The notes: generated by a model not told the origin, from the sequence alone. DNA of 64,000 nucleotides from JAICYJ01 sp963737445 (GCA_963737445.1 CAVTSO010000019.1:248001-312000); one strand, 5' to 3'. Positions 29,849-41,161 are shown, numbered from the stretch's first letter. A program made the numbers and translations.

Positions 29849-31029
29849 GCCGGCAGCACCTCGATCAGCATCGCGTCGCCCTGGGCCGCGCCGGAGCAGA
29901 TCGCCGCCAGACCGATGCCGCCGCCGCGTCGCCGCAGCTGGTGCACCAGCGTGCCGACCAGGCGCGCTCCCGAGGCGCCGATCGGATGGCCGAAGGCGAC
30001 CGCGCCGCCCTGCACGTTGAGCCGGTCGGGGTCGGCCCCGAGCAGGTCGATGGTGGAGAGCACCACCGAGCAGAAGGCCTCGTTGATCTCGAACAGGTCG
30101 ACGTCGGCCACGGTCATGCCGGCCCGCTCCAGCGCCATGCGTGCGGCGGCGGCCGGCGTGCGCACCAGGTAGGGGTAGTCGTCGGCGACGTGGCCCTCGC
30201 TGAGGATCCGGGCCAGCGGCGTCAGCCCCTGCGCCCCGGCCCACTCCTCCGACGCCAGCACCAGCGCGGCGGCGCCGTCGTTGACCCCGGGCGCGTTTCC
30301 GGCGGTCGTGGCCCCGTCCGTGCTGAACACGGGCTTCAGCGCCGCCAGGCGCTCGGCCGACGTGTCGCGGCGCGGGCCCTCGTCGGCGTCGACCACGGTG
30401 TCGCGCTTGCGGCCGGGCACCGTCACGGCCACGATCTCGTCGGCCAGATGCCCCGCGTCCTGGGCCGCCACAGCGCGCTCGTGGCTGCGCAGCGCCCACG
30501 CATCCTGATCCTCCCGCGAGCACGCGATCTCGGCCGAGACGACCGAGTTCTCCTCTGCCATGATCCGGTGCGTGAAGGTGGAGGTGAGCCCATCGCTGGT
30601 CATGTGGTCGACCAGCACGCCGTCGCCCATCGTGTATCCGAAGCGGGCCTTGGGCACCAGGTAGGGGGCATTGGACATGCTCTCCATGCCGCCGGTCAGC
30701 ACCACGTCGTGGTCACCGGAGCGGATCAGCAGGTCGCCGTAGGCCGTTGCGCGCATGCCGGAGGCGCAGACCTTGTTGATCGTGTCGGAGCCGACCCCGA
30801 CCGGGCAGCCGACTCCGGCCGAGACCTGACGGGACGGGATCATGCCGACGCCCGCCTGCAGCACCTCGCCCATCACCACGTAGCCGACCTGGTCGGGGCT
30901 GACACCGGCCCGCTCCAGCGCGGCGCTGCCGGCGTGGATGCCCAACTGCGGCGCGGGCAGCGACGCCAGGCCCCCGCCGAGGCGGCCGAACGGGGTGCGC
31001 GCGGCACCCAGGATGACGGTTCGTGGCAT
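29845..31029 (-). CDS. Acetyl-CoA acetyltransferase (thiolase)
   Basis: 394-aa thiolase catalysing acetyl-CoA condensation or 3-ketoacyl-CoA cleavage. The nucleophile is in INKVCASGMRA, the His in AVAFGHPIGASGAR, and the second Cys in AAICSGAAQG, so all catalytic residues are there. With the dehydrogenase downstream it provides the last two steps of beta-oxidation, or the first two of polyhydroxybutyrate/butyrate synthesis in reverse. It diverges from the trp leader. Confidence 0.95.
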   Translation of the reverse strand: MPRTVILGAARTPFGRLGGGLASLPAPQLGIHAGSAALERAGVSPDQVGYVVMGEVLQAGVGMIPSRQVSAGVGCPVGVGSDTINKVCASGMRATAYGDLLIRSGDHDVVLTGGMESMSNAPYLVPKARFGYTMGDGVLVDHMTSDGLTSTFTHRIMAEENSVVSAEIACSREDQDAWALRSHERAVAAQDAGHLADEIVAVTVPGRKRDTVVDADEGPRRDTSAERLAALKPVFSTDGATTAGNAPGVNDGAAALVLASEEWAGAQGLTPLARILSEGHVADDYPYLVRTPAAAARMALERAGMTVADVDLFEINEAFCSVVLSTIDLLGADPDRLNVQGGAVAFGHPIGASGARLVGTLVHQLRRRGGGIGLAAICSGAAQGDAMLIEVLPA

Positions 31030-31093
31030 GAAATCGGTCCCTGATCGCAGTGGTGTGTACTGGCAAGAGGTCTAGCACAGGGGCGCAAACGGG

Positions 31094-31122
31094 TTGACCG
31101 GCCGTCGCCGCCCGGTCATACT
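31094..31122 (+). promoter_or_regulatory. trp operon promoter
   Basis: TTGACC at 31094-31099 and CATACT at 31117-31122 with a 17-nt spacer. Predicted transcription starts at about 31129-31132, on or just before the leader-peptide ATG. Confidence 0.6.
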
Positions 31123-31131
31123 TCTACTCCC

Positions 31132-31188
31132 ATGCAGACCAAGCCCAACAGCTGGTGGTGGATTCCCGCGCGAGGTACGGACCGCTAG
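31132..31188 (+). CDS. trpL: trp operon leader peptide (three consecutive Trp codons)
   Basis: 18-codon reading frame, MQTKPNSWWWIPARGTDR, with TGG-TGG-TGG at 31153-31161 and a TAG stop. A run of three Trp in 18 codons immediately before an intrinsic terminator and trpE is the hallmark of transcription attenuation: ribosomes stall at the Trp codons when charged tRNA-Trp is scarce. No Shine-Dalgarno sequence precedes the ATG and the predicted transcription start is almost at it, so the peptide is probably read from a leaderless mRNA. GCGAGG in the peptide region (31170-31175) can pair with CCTCGC at 31208-31213, a possible part of the alternative fold. Confidence 0.9.
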   Translation: MQTKPNSWWWIPARGTDR

Positions 31189-31217
31189 CTGCGCCGCGGC
31201 ACCCGCTCCTCGCACAG

Positions 31218-31249
31218 GCCTTTCGCCGGATCCGGCGGGAGGCTTTTTT
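31218..31249 (+). terminator. trp attenuator terminator
   Basis: 12-bp stem formed by 31218-31229 and 31232-31243, with two T-G wobbles in the middle and a GC-rich upper part, followed by six T at 31244-31249. It is the only classical intrinsic terminator I found in the window. It sits 9 nt before the trpE start codon, and its 3' arm contains GGGAGG, the only Shine-Dalgarno-like sequence ahead of trpE. Confidence 0.9.
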
Positions 31250-31258
31250 GTTGCCCAA

Positions 31259-32586
31259 ATGACAGACGACCGCATCATCCGAACGCTTCCTGCAGACCTG
31301 TTGACACCGGTCGGCGCCTACCTGTTGCTGCGCGAGGCGCTGGGCGCGCCGGCGTTCCTGCTGGAGTCGGTCGAGCGGGGCGAACAGGTGGGTAGGCACA
31401 GCTTCCTGGCGGCGGGCTGCGAGACCACAGACTCGCTGGAGCAGGCGATGGCGTTCACCGCCACCCGCCCCGGGCCCGGTCCCGGCGATCCGCCGTTCGT
31501 GGGCGGAGCTGTCGGCCATCTCAGCTACGACTGGGCGACGCAGCTGGAGCCGGTGGCGTTGCCGCCCGCCCACCCCGACGACGCGGGCCTGCCGCTGATG
31601 CGCTTCATGCTGGCCGACTCGGTGGTGGCGTTCGACCACGTCCGCCGCACGATGTCGCTGATCGGCCCGCGCAAGGCGGTCGAGCGGCTGGTGGTGGCGC
31701 TGTCGAAGCCGCCCGCGGCAGCCGCCGCTGCGCCCCGGCCGGAGGGCGCGGCGCACCGCGAGATCACGCGCGAGCGCTACATGGCGGCCGTCGAGACCGC
31801 CCGCGAGCACATCGCCGCCGGCGACGCGTTCCAGATCGTCCCCTCCCAGCGCGTCCGCCGCGACACCGGGGCCTCGCCGTTTGCGATCTACCGGGCGCTG
31901 CGCGGCGTCAACCCGTCGCCGTACATGTTCCTGCTCGACAACGGCGAGTTCCAGCTGGTCGGCTCCTCGCCCGAGGTGCACGTCCGGCTCGACCTGGACG
32001 GCACCTGCGAGCTGCGGCCGATCGCGGGCACCCGGCCGCGCTCGGCCGACCGCGCCCAGGACGACGCCCTGGCCGACGAGCTGCTCGCCTCCGAGAAGGA
32101 CCGGGCCGAGCACGTGATGCTGGTCGACCTGGCCCGCAACGACCTGGGCCGCGTGTGCGTGCCGGGCAGCATCCGCGTGGCGCGCTCGATGGTCGTCGAG
32201 CGCTACTCGCACGTCATGCACATCGTCTCGAACGTGTTCGGGCAGCTGCGCGACGACCAGGACCCGGCCTCGCTGCTGCGCGCGACCTTCCCGGCGGGGA
32301 CGCTCTCGGGCGCACCCAAGGTGCGGGCGATGCAGATCATCTCGGAGCTCGAGGGCCGGCGCCGCGGCGTCTACGGCGGCGCCATCGGCTACCTCGGCTT
32401 CGGCGGCGACATGGACACCTGCATCGCGATCCGGACGATCGCCATGCGCGACGGCGTCGCGTACCTGCAGGCGGGAGCCGGGATCGTGGCAGACTCCGAC
32501 CCTGCGGATGAACACCAGGAATGCCTGAACAAGCTGGCCGCCCTGGGCGCCGCCATCGACCAGGCCGAGACAGGGGTGTACGGGCC

Positions 32587-32590
<4 letters not shown>
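31259..32590 (+). CDS. trpE: Anthranilate synthase component I
   Basis: Converts chorismate and ammonia or glutamine to anthranilate, first step of Trp synthesis. The 443-aa product is compact compared with the usual 490-520 aa; the shortening is in the linker after the N-terminal domain. The feedback Trp site motif is visible as FLLESVERGEQVGRHSF. The chorismate-binding domain has PSPYMFLLD, RPIAGTRPR, and FPAGTLSGAPKVRAM. I start at the ATG at 31259; an in-frame TTG opening further upstream would read through the leader and attenuator. Confidence 0.95.
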
Positions 32591-33155
<565 letters not shown>

Positions 33156-33159
<4 letters not shown>

Positions 33160-34184
33160 TCGACGTCGCCATAGCCGCACTGGTGCAGCGGCGCGACCTG
33201 CTGCCCGAGGAGGCGCACGCGGCCATGATGCAGGTGATGGACGGCGAGGCCACGCCCGCCCAGATCGCCGGGTTCCTGGTGGGGCTGCGGATGAAGGGCG
33301 AGACGGTGGGCGAGATCACCGGCTGCGCCCGCGCGATGCGCGCCCACGTGACGCCGGCGCGGCCGCAGCACCAGACGCTCGTCGACACGGCCGGCACCGG
33401 CGGCGACGGCGCGCACACGTTCAACATCTCGACGTCGGCGGCGCTGGTCGCAGCCGCGGGCGGCGCGTATGTCGCCAAGCATGGCAACCGGGCGGTGTCG
33501 TCGCGCAGCGGGTCGGCCGACGTGCTGGAGGCGCTGGGCGTGCGCATCGACCTGGCGCCGGCCGACGTGGCCGACTGCATCGACGAGGTCGGATTCGGCT
33601 TCATGTTCGCCCAGGCCCACCACCCGGCCATGCGCCACGCCGGTCCGGTCAGGCGCGAGCTGGGCGTCCGCACGGTGTTCAACGTGCTGGGGCCGCTGAC
33701 GAACCCGGCCGGCGCGCAGCGGCAGCTGGTGGGCGTGTACGCGCCGGAGCTGGTTCAGCCGATCGCGCAGGTGCTGGCCGCCCTGGGCACCGAGCACGCG
33801 CTGGTCGCCCACGGCGCCGGCGGGCTGGACGAGCTGACGCCGACCGGTGAGAACCTGGTGGCCGAGGTGCGAGACGGGCAGGTCAGCGTGACCACTGTCG
33901 ACCCGCGCGAGTTCGGCGCCGGGCCGGGATCGCCGGACGACCTGGGCGGCGGTGACGCCTCCGCCAACGCTGCGATCATCCGCACGGTGTTCGACGGGGA
34001 GACCGGGCCGCGGCGAGACGCCGTGATCCTGAACGCCGGTGCCGCCCTGTACGTCGCCGGGCTGAGCGAGACCCTGGAGCAGGGCGTGTACGCCGCACGT
34101 GACGCGATCGACGAAGGCCGCGCGACCGCCACCCTCGAGCGGCTGGTCGCGTTCACCAGCGCGCGGGCTGGGGCGGAGGCATGA
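33156..34184 (+). CDS. trpD: Anthranilate phosphoribosyltransferase
   Basis: Joins anthranilate to PRPP; 342 aa. The PRPP/Mg sites are TAGTGGDGAHTFNISTSAA and KHGNRAVSSRSGSADVLEALG, and the second metal site lies in the later GGDAS-type segment. The ATG at 33156 overlaps trpG (ATGA) and its stop overlaps trpC. Confidence 0.96.
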
Positions 34185-34909
34185 GCGGCTACCTGGCCCG
34201 GATCGGAGGCGACGTTCGCCGCGACGCCCGGGAGCCGACGCGTGGGTTCGCCGAGGCGCTGGCGGCCGGCCCCTCGGTGACGGTGGTCGCTGAGGTCAAG
34301 CGCAGCTCGCCGTCGCAGGGTGCGATCGCGCCGAACGCGGACATCGCCGCCACGGCGGTGCGCTACGAGGCAGGCGGTGCGGCGTGCATGTCGGTGCTGT
34401 GCGCCGAGCGCGACTTCGGCGGCTCCCTCGACCACCTGCGCGAGGCCCGCGCCGCGGTATCGATCCCGGCCATCGCCAAGGACTTCACGGTCTTCCCGGA
34501 GCAGGTTGCCGCCCAGCGGCTGGCGGGCGCTGACGCGATTCTGGTGATCCTGGCGATGGTCAGCGACGACGAGGCGCGACGGCTGGTGGAGACGGCCGCG
34601 CTGCTCGGCATGGACGCGGTCGTGGAGACCCACTCGCGCGAGGAGATCGACCGCGCCGTTGGGATCGGCGCCCGGGTGGTGGGCGTGAACGCCCGTGACC
34701 TGGAGACGCTCGAGATCGACCGCGACCGGCAGCTGGGGCTGCTGTCGTCGCTGCCGCGCGACGTGATCCGTGTTGCCGAGTCGGGCATCGCCGCTCGCGA
34801 GGACATTGAGCTGGCGCGTGACGCCGGCGCCGACGCGGTGCTGGTGGGGACGGCGCTGATGCGCGACCCGCTGCTGCTGGCCGAGCTGGTGGGGGTGCCG
34901 CGTGGCTGA
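34181..34909 (+). CDS. trpC: Indole-3-glycerol phosphate synthase
   Basis: TIM-barrel enzyme closing the indole ring; 242 aa, slightly shorter than the usual 255-270. Visible catalytic stretches are VVAEVKRSSPSQG (Lys), FGGSLDHL, AKDFTVFPEQV, VGVNARDLETLEID and AESGIAAREDI. It is a separate gene, not fused to trpF as in enterobacteria. It overlaps trpD by 4 nt and trpF by 8 nt. Confidence 0.95.
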   Translation: MSGYLARIGGDVRRDAREPTRGFAEALAAGPSVTVVAEVKRSSPSQGAIAPNADIAATAVRYEAGGAACMSVLCAERDFGGSLDHLREARAAVSIPAIAKDFTVFPEQVAAQRLAGADAILVILAMVSDDEARRLVETAALLGMDAVVETHSREEIDRAVGIGARVVGVNARDLETLEIDRDRQLGLLSSLPRDVIRVAESGIAAREDIELARDAGADAVLVGTALMRDPLLLAELVGVPRG

Positions 34910-35474
34910 GACGCTGGTCAAGATCTGCGGCATCACGCGAGCCCAGGACGTCGCGGCTGCGGTCGCGGCCGGCGCCGACGCGGTCGGGTTCATCGTCGTA
35001 CCTTCCAGCCCCCGCGGCGTCGAGTTCTCGACCGCGTGCCGGCTCGCGACCGGCGCCCCGGAGCACGTCCGCACCGTCGTCGTCTACGCCGACACCGCCG
35101 TCCACCTCCACTCGTGGGACAAGTTCGACCTCGTCCAGGTGTACGGCCGCTTCGCCCACCCGAACAACCGCACGATCGTCGGCATGCGCGAGGATCCGGT
35201 GGGCGACCTGCCCGACGAGGTGCCGGTGCTGCTCGACCTGCCCCGCGACTCGACCCCTGACGACGAGACGCTGCGCGCGCACTGGCTGCGGGCCGCCGGC
35301 GTTCGCGCGCCCGTGATCCTGGCCGGCAGCCTCGATCCCGACAACGTCGCCGAGGCCGTGCGCACGGCCCGGCCGTGGGCCGTCGACACCGCCCGCGGCG
35401 TCGAGAGCTCGCCCGGCATCAAGGATTCTGACCGCATGCGCCGCTTCATCCGCAACGCAAAGGACGCCACATGA
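34902..35474 (+). CDS. trpF: Phosphoribosylanthranilate isomerase
   Basis: Amadori isomerase between TrpD and TrpC; 190 aa. The catalytic Cys is in VKICGITR, with the phosphate-binding segments ADAVGFIVVPSSPRGV and AVDTARGVESSPGIKD, where Asp acts as acid. In Streptomyces and Mycobacterium this step is done by the dual-substrate enzyme PriA and trpF is missing, so a dedicated trpF argues against those lineages. GTG start at 34902. Confidence 0.94.
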   Translation: MAETLVKICGITRAQDVAAAVAAGADAVGFIVVPSSPRGVEFSTACRLATGAPEHVRTVVVYADTAVHLHSWDKFDLVQVYGRFAHPNNRTIVGMREDPVGDLPDEVPVLLDLPRDSTPDDETLRAHWLRAAGVRAPVILAGSLDPDNVAEAVRTARPWAVDTARGVESSPGIKDSDRMRRFIRNAKDAT

Positions 35475-36645
35475 GCACCATGCCCGACGCCCGCGGCCGC
35501 TTCGGAGACTTCGGCGGCCGCTTCGTGCCCGAGACCGTGATGGGAGCGTTGGACGAGCTGCTGGCGGCCTGGGAGACGGCCTGGTCGGATCCGGCGTTTC
35601 ACGAGCGCCTCGACCTGCTGGCGCGCGACTACGTGGGGCGGCCGTCCCCGCTCTACCGCGCCGAGCGGCTCGGAGGCGTACGCGAACGGCGCCCGCATCT
35701 ACCTGAAGCGCGAGGACCTGAACCACACCGGCGCGCACAAGATCAACAACGCCGTCGGGCAGGCGCTGCTGGCCGAGCGGCTGGGCAAGCGGCGGATCGT
35801 GGCCGAGACCGGCGCCGGGCAGCACGGCGTGGCCAGCGCCACGGTGTGCGCGCGGTTCGGCCTCGACTGCCACGTCTACATGGGCGAGGAGGACATCCGC
35901 CGGCAGCACCCCAACGTGGTGCGGATGCGGATGCTGGGCGCCGAGGTGATCCCGGTGACGGCCGGCTCGGGCACGCTCAAGGACGCGATGAACGAGGCCA
36001 TCCGCGACTGGATCACGAACGTCGAGGACACGCACTACCTGATCGGCTCGGCGGCCGGGCCGCACCCGTACCCGGTGCTGGTGCGGGAGCTGCAGTCGGT
36101 GATCGGCCGCGAGGCGCGCGAGCAGGTGCTGGCGGCCGAGGGACGGCTGCCCGACCTGGTCGTCGCCTGCGTGGGCGGCGGCTCGAACGCGATCGGGCTG
36201 TTCCATCCCTTCATCGAGGACGCGGACGTGCGGCTGCTGGGCGCGGAGGCGGGCGGCGACGAGAGCGGCACGGCGGCGACGCTGACGGAGGGGCGGCGTG
36301 TCGGTGCTGCACGGCTCGAAGAGCTACGTGCTGGCCGACGAGGGCGGCCAGGTGCTGGAGACGCACTCGATCTCGGCCGGGCTCGACTACCCCGGGGTCG
36401 GCCCGGAGCACGCGTGGCTGAAGGACACGGGCCGCGCCGAGTACGCGCCCGTCACGGATGCGCAGGCGCTGGATGCGTTCCACCTGCTCTGCATGCGCGA
36501 GGGCATCATCCCGGCGCTGGAGTCAGCACACGCGCTGTGGCTGGCGCTGCAGCGGGCGCAGCCCGGGCAGGTCGTGGTGGTGGGGCTGTCGGGTCGCGGC
36601 GACAAGGACGTGGACGCGGTCGAGGAGCGGGAGTCGCAGGCGTGA
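35471..36645 (+). pseudogene. trpB: Tryptophan synthase beta subunit, disrupted by two frameshifts
   Basis: The coding sequence is complete end to end but lies in three frames. Part 1 (35471 to about 35680) starts MSTMPDARGRFGDFGG. Part 2 (to about 36293) carries the PLP-lysine region REDLNHTGAHKINNA and the GGGSNAIG phosphate loop. Part 3 (to 36645) has VLHGSKSYVLADEGG and the C-terminus. The first break is explained by loss of TC from an expected CTCTCGG near 35672. The second, near 36294-36298, needs a net loss of 2 (or 5) nt. All catalytic regions are conserved, so I suspect sequence errors rather than a dead gene. Its ends still overlap trpF and trpA by 4 nt. Confidence 0.9.
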
Positions 36646-37382
36646 CGATCGAGACGCCGGCGCTGGTCATCTACCTGATGGCCGACCACGACACGGTCGA
36701 GCTGGCGGAGGCGGCGGTGCGGGGCGGCTCCACGGCGATCGAGATCGGCATCCCCTTCTCCGACCCGTTGGCGGACGGTCCGACGGTGCAGCGGGCCGGT
36801 CAGCGGGCGCTGCGAAACGGAATGACGGCGACGCGGGCGCTGGAGCTGATCGGCGAGCTGCGGCGGCGGGTCGCGGTGCCGCTGATCCCGATGACGTACG
36901 CAGGGCCGGTGATGGCGTACGGCGAGGAGCGGTTCTGCGCCGACCTGGCCGCGGCCGGCGCCGACGGCATGATCGTGCCGGACGTGCCGCACGACGAGGC
37001 CGGCGACCTGCTCGAAGCCTGCCACCGCAACGGGCTGGACATGGTGCCGCTGCTGGCGCCGACCAGCACCGATGAGCGGATCGAGCTGGCCTGCAGAGGC
37101 GCGGGCGGGTTCGTGTACCTGGTGTCGGTGGCGGGCATCACCGGCTCACGGCAGCGGCTGTCAGACCGGGTGGCGCCGCTGGTCGGCCGCGTGCGCCCGC
37201 ACACCGAACTGCCGCTGCTGGTCGGGTTCGGGATCGCCTCGGGGGCGACCGCGCGCGAGGTGATGGACACGGGCGCCGACGGTGTGGTCATCGGCAGCAA
37301 GGCGATCGAGGTGTCGGAGGCGGGCGGCGCGGAGGGGCTGGAGCGGTTCGTGGCCGAAGTGGCGACGGCGATCACCAAGTGA
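36642..37382 (+). CDS. trpA: Tryptophan synthase alpha subunit
   Basis: Cleaves indole-glycerol phosphate to indole, which tunnels to TrpB; 246 aa. The catalytic acids are Glu34 (AIEIGIPFSDP) and Asp45 (LADGPTVQ), with the phosphate-binding segments SVAGITGSR and VGFGIASG. These acids are usually at about positions 49 and 60, so the N-terminal helix is about 15 residues shorter than in well-studied enzymes. GTG at 36642 overlaps the trpB stop (GTGA). Last gene of the operon. Confidence 0.95.
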   Translation: MTIETPALVIYLMADHDTVELAEAAVRGGSTAIEIGIPFSDPLADGPTVQRAGQRALRNGMTATRALELIGELRRRVAVPLIPMTYAGPVMAYGEERFCADLAAAGADGMIVPDVPHDEAGDLLEACHRNGLDMVPLLAPTSTDERIELACRGAGGFVYLVSVAGITGSRQRLSDRVAPLVGRVRPHTELPLLVGFGIASGATAREVMDTGADGVVIGSKAIEVSEAGGAEGLERFVAEVATAITK

Positions 37383-37414
37383 CAACGTTCAACATGTCCT
37401 CAATCGCTACGGTC

Positions 37415-37420
37415 TAGGCT
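37415..37420 (+). promoter_or_regulatory. Putative -10 box (TAGGCT) for the two-component pair
   Basis: TAGGCT with a 7-nt gap to the ATG at 37428, in the 45-nt gap after trpA. It suggests the regulator genes are transcribed separately and leaderlessly. Confidence 0.4.
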
Positions 37421-37427
37421 TTGCGGC

Positions 37428-38102
37428 ATGCGTGTACTCGTTGTGGAGGACGACCAGCCGCTGGTCCGCATCATGACCAAGTCGCTCGAGTCGAACGGAT
37501 TCGAGGTGACGTCGGCGTTCGACGGTGAGGACGGCCTGCGCGCGGCGCGGGATGACCGGCCGGACGCGATCGTGCTCGACCTGCAGCTGCCTCGGCTGAA
37601 CGGGGTCGACCTGTGCCGGCGGCTGCGGTCGGAGGGAAACGCCGTGCCGATCCTGATGCTGACGGCCCGCAGCACCGTCCCCGACCGGATCGGCGGCCTG
37701 GATGCGGGCGCGGACGACTACCTGGTGAAGCCGTTCTCGCTGGGCGAGCTGGCGGCGCGGCTGCGGGCGCTGGGCCGGCGCGGCAAGACGACGCCGCAGG
37801 TGATCGAGGCGGGGCCGCTGCAGCTGGACACGGGCGCGCGCGAGGCGCGGGTCAACGGCAGCCCGGTCGAGCTCACCGGCACGGAGTTTGCGCTGCTCGA
37901 GTATCTGATGCAGAACGCCGGCCAGGTGCTGTCGCGCGACCAGCTGCGCGAAGAGGTGTGGGGCGAGGGATTCGAGCCGGCGTCGAACGTCGTCGACATC
38001 TACGTGCACTACGTGCGCCGGAAGCTGAAGGCGGCCGGGCTCGAGGCCGATCCGATCCGCACGGTGCGGGGGCTCGGATATGCATTCCGCCGCGGGGATT
38101 GA
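37428..38102 (+). CDS. OmpR/PhoB-family response regulator
   Basis: 224-aa transcription factor. Receiver domain at residues 1-120 with VVEDDQPLV, phospho-acceptor Asp in IVLDLQLPRLNG, switch Thr in MLTARS and Lys in VKPFSLGEL. Winged-helix DNA-binding domain at about 130-222 (VELTGTEFALLEYL, NVVDIYVHYVRRKLK, IRTVRGLGYAFR). The last 23 nt overlap the histidine kinase gene. The target genes are unknown. Confidence 0.96.
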   Translation: MRVLVVEDDQPLVRIMTKSLESNGFEVTSAFDGEDGLRAARDDRPDAIVLDLQLPRLNGVDLCRRLRSEGNAVPILMLTARSTVPDRIGGLDAGADDYLVKPFSLGELAARLRALGRRGKTTPQVIEAGPLQLDTGAREARVNGSPVELTGTEFALLEYLMQNAGQVLSRDQLREEVWGEGFEPASNVVDIYVHYVRRKLKAAGLEADPIRTVRGLGYAFRRGD

Positions 38103-39327
38103 GGATCGCCTCTTCACGCCCGCGCGCATCAGGCTGACAGCCTGGTACGTGAGCGTGCTGGCAGCGGTGCTGATCGTGCTCGGCACCGCGCTCTATCTGG
38201 TGGTGCGGGAGCAGCTGCTGAACGGCGTCGACAACGGGGTGCGGCTGTTGGCAGCGAAGGCGACGGAGCAGTGGGTCGCCACCGACACAGTCAACGTGCG
38301 AAGCCTCAGCACCGGCCCGTACACGGTCAACTTCATGACGCCGAGCCAGCTAGCGCTTGCAACCAACGATGGGTACTTCCACCTGGACACGGCGTCGATG
38401 GAGGCTGCCGACGCCAACGGCACCGACCTGCGCTCGTCCGGCGCCTCGGGCGATCGCCAGCGCGTCTACTCGGTAAAGGTGACCGCGCCAGAGAACCGGG
38501 TGGCGCTGATCCAGGTCACCCGCTCGACCGAACCCGAGCACCAGGCGCTCAGCAAGCTGCTGGCGGGGTTGCTGATCGGAGGCGCAGGCGGCCTGGTGCT
38601 GGCGGGGGTGGGTGGCTGGTGGCTGGCCGGAAAGTCGCTGCGCCCGGTGCGGGTCGCGTTCAATCGGCAACACGCGTTCGTGTCGGACGCATCGCACGAG
38701 CTGCGCACGCCGCTGGCCGTGATCCGGGCGAACGCCGAGTTCCTGCAACAGGAACAGCCCGAGAACGTCGAGGCGCGCGACATCGTCAGCGAGACCGACC
38801 GGCTCTCGTCGCTCGTGGACGCGCTGCTGGCGGTGGCGCGGGACGACGACCGCGGCGCGAAAGCGCTGCACATGCCGGTCGACCTGGCCGAGGTGGTCGA
38901 GGCCACCGTCGCATCGTTCCGGACGGTCACGACCGACCACGAGCTGGAGCTGACGTACGCAACGCCGGACGAGCTGATGGTGATGGGCGACCGCGACCAG
39001 GTGCGCCAGGTGCTGGTGATCCTGCTCGACAACGCGGTGCGCTACACGCCCGCCGGCGGGCGCATCCACGTGCAGGCGCGAGCGGACGGCAAGGAGGCGG
39101 TGCTGACGGTGCACGACACGGGGATCGGGATCCCCGAGGAGGCGCTGCCGCGCGTGTTCGAGCGGTTCTACCGCGCCGACGACGCCCGCAACCGCCAGTC
39201 GGGCGGGGTCGGGCTGGGCCTGGCGATCGCCCGCGAGCTGGTGACGCGCCACTCCGGGCGGATCTCGGTGACGAGCACCGAGGGCGCCGGCAGCACCTTC
39301 ACGGTGCGCCTGCCGCTCGACGCCTGA
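38080..39327 (+). CDS. Sensor histidine kinase
   Basis: 415-aa membrane kinase. Membrane segments at about residues 21-43 and 165-185 enclose an extracytoplasmic domain of about 120 aa with no recognised fold. A short linker (HAMP-like at best) leads to the H-box SDASHELRTPLAV and an ATPase domain with DNAVRYTP (N box), DTGIGIPEEALPRVFERFYR and GVGLGLAIARELV. The start at 38080 overlaps the regulator gene. It presumably phosphorylates that regulator; the stimulus is unknown. Confidence 0.95.
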   Translation: MHSAAGIEDRLFTPARIRLTAWYVSVLAAVLIVLGTALYLVVREQLLNGVDNGVRLLAAKATEQWVATDTVNVRSLSTGPYTVNFMTPSQLALATNDGYFHLDTASMEAADANGTDLRSSGASGDRQRVYSVKVTAPENRVALIQVTRSTEPEHQALSKLLAGLLIGGAGGLVLAGVGGWWLAGKSLRPVRVAFNRQHAFVSDASHELRTPLAVIRANAEFLQQEQPENVEARDIVSETDRLSSLVDALLAVARDDDRGAKALHMPVDLAEVVEATVASFRTVTTDHELELTYATPDELMVMGDRDQVRQVLVILLDNAVRYTPAGGRIHVQARADGKEAVLTVHDTGIGIPEEALPRVFERFYRADDARNRQSGGVGLGLAIARELVTRHSGRISVTSTEGAGSTFTVRLPLDA

Positions 39328-39383
39328 CCCGTCACGAAACGCCCCCGCCGACGTCACCGCGCCGCGACACCTGAGCGGTGGGT

Positions 39384-39400
39384 GAGGTGTCAAACACCGC
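39384..39400. repeat. GAGGTGTCAAACACCGC repeat, copy 1
   Basis: 17-nt unit with a 5-bp palindrome (GGTGT, loop CAA, ACACC), identical to the copy at 39482-39498; similarity continues weakly into the GC-rich 3' flank. Confidence 0.75.
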
Positions 39401-39481
39401 TCCGGCCGCCGTGGCACTTCCGCACCACCTCGTGACCCCGGATTTACACTCGCTCGGCTCCGGCAGCCAAACGGCCGGTCG

Positions 39482-39498
39482 GAGGTGTCAAACACCGC
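39482..39498. repeat. GAGGTGTCAAACACCGC repeat, copy 2
   Basis: Exact second copy, 98 nt downstream of copy 1. The core resembles the GGTGCCAGGCGC core of the repeats at 17.7-17.9 and 57.4 kb. Confidence 0.75.
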
Positions 39499-39575
39499 AT
39501 CGGGCGGCGTGACGAGTTCGCGGCGAAGCCGGCACAGGCCGCGGGAGCCGCGTTGCGGAGTAGATTGCCGGACGG

Positions 39576-41157
<1,582 letters not shown>

Positions 41158-41161
<4 letters not shown>

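Larger units (their letters stand above)
39328..39575. other. Intergenic region with paired GGTGTCAAACACC repeats
   Basis: 248 nt between the kinase and the leucine-degradation genes. It holds two exact 17-nt repeats and a hairpin (GACACCT 39366-39372 with AGGTGTC 39385-39391). TAGATT at 39561-39566 lies 9 nt before the liuB ATG and could be its -10 box. Confidence 0.6.

Noticed and set aside
31094..31258. trpE extended upstream to a TTG at 31094
   Set aside because: Would read through the promoter, leader peptide and terminator; the added residues are not TrpE-like.
34560..36206. 548-aa minus-strand open frame across trpC-trpF-trpB
   Set aside because: Low-complexity shadow of the trp genes, which match their families residue by residue on the plus strand.
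35471..36645. trpB frame changes as programmed frameshifting
   Set aside because: No slippery heptamer or downstream pseudoknot is apparent, and the same kind of break appears in two unrelated genes nearby.
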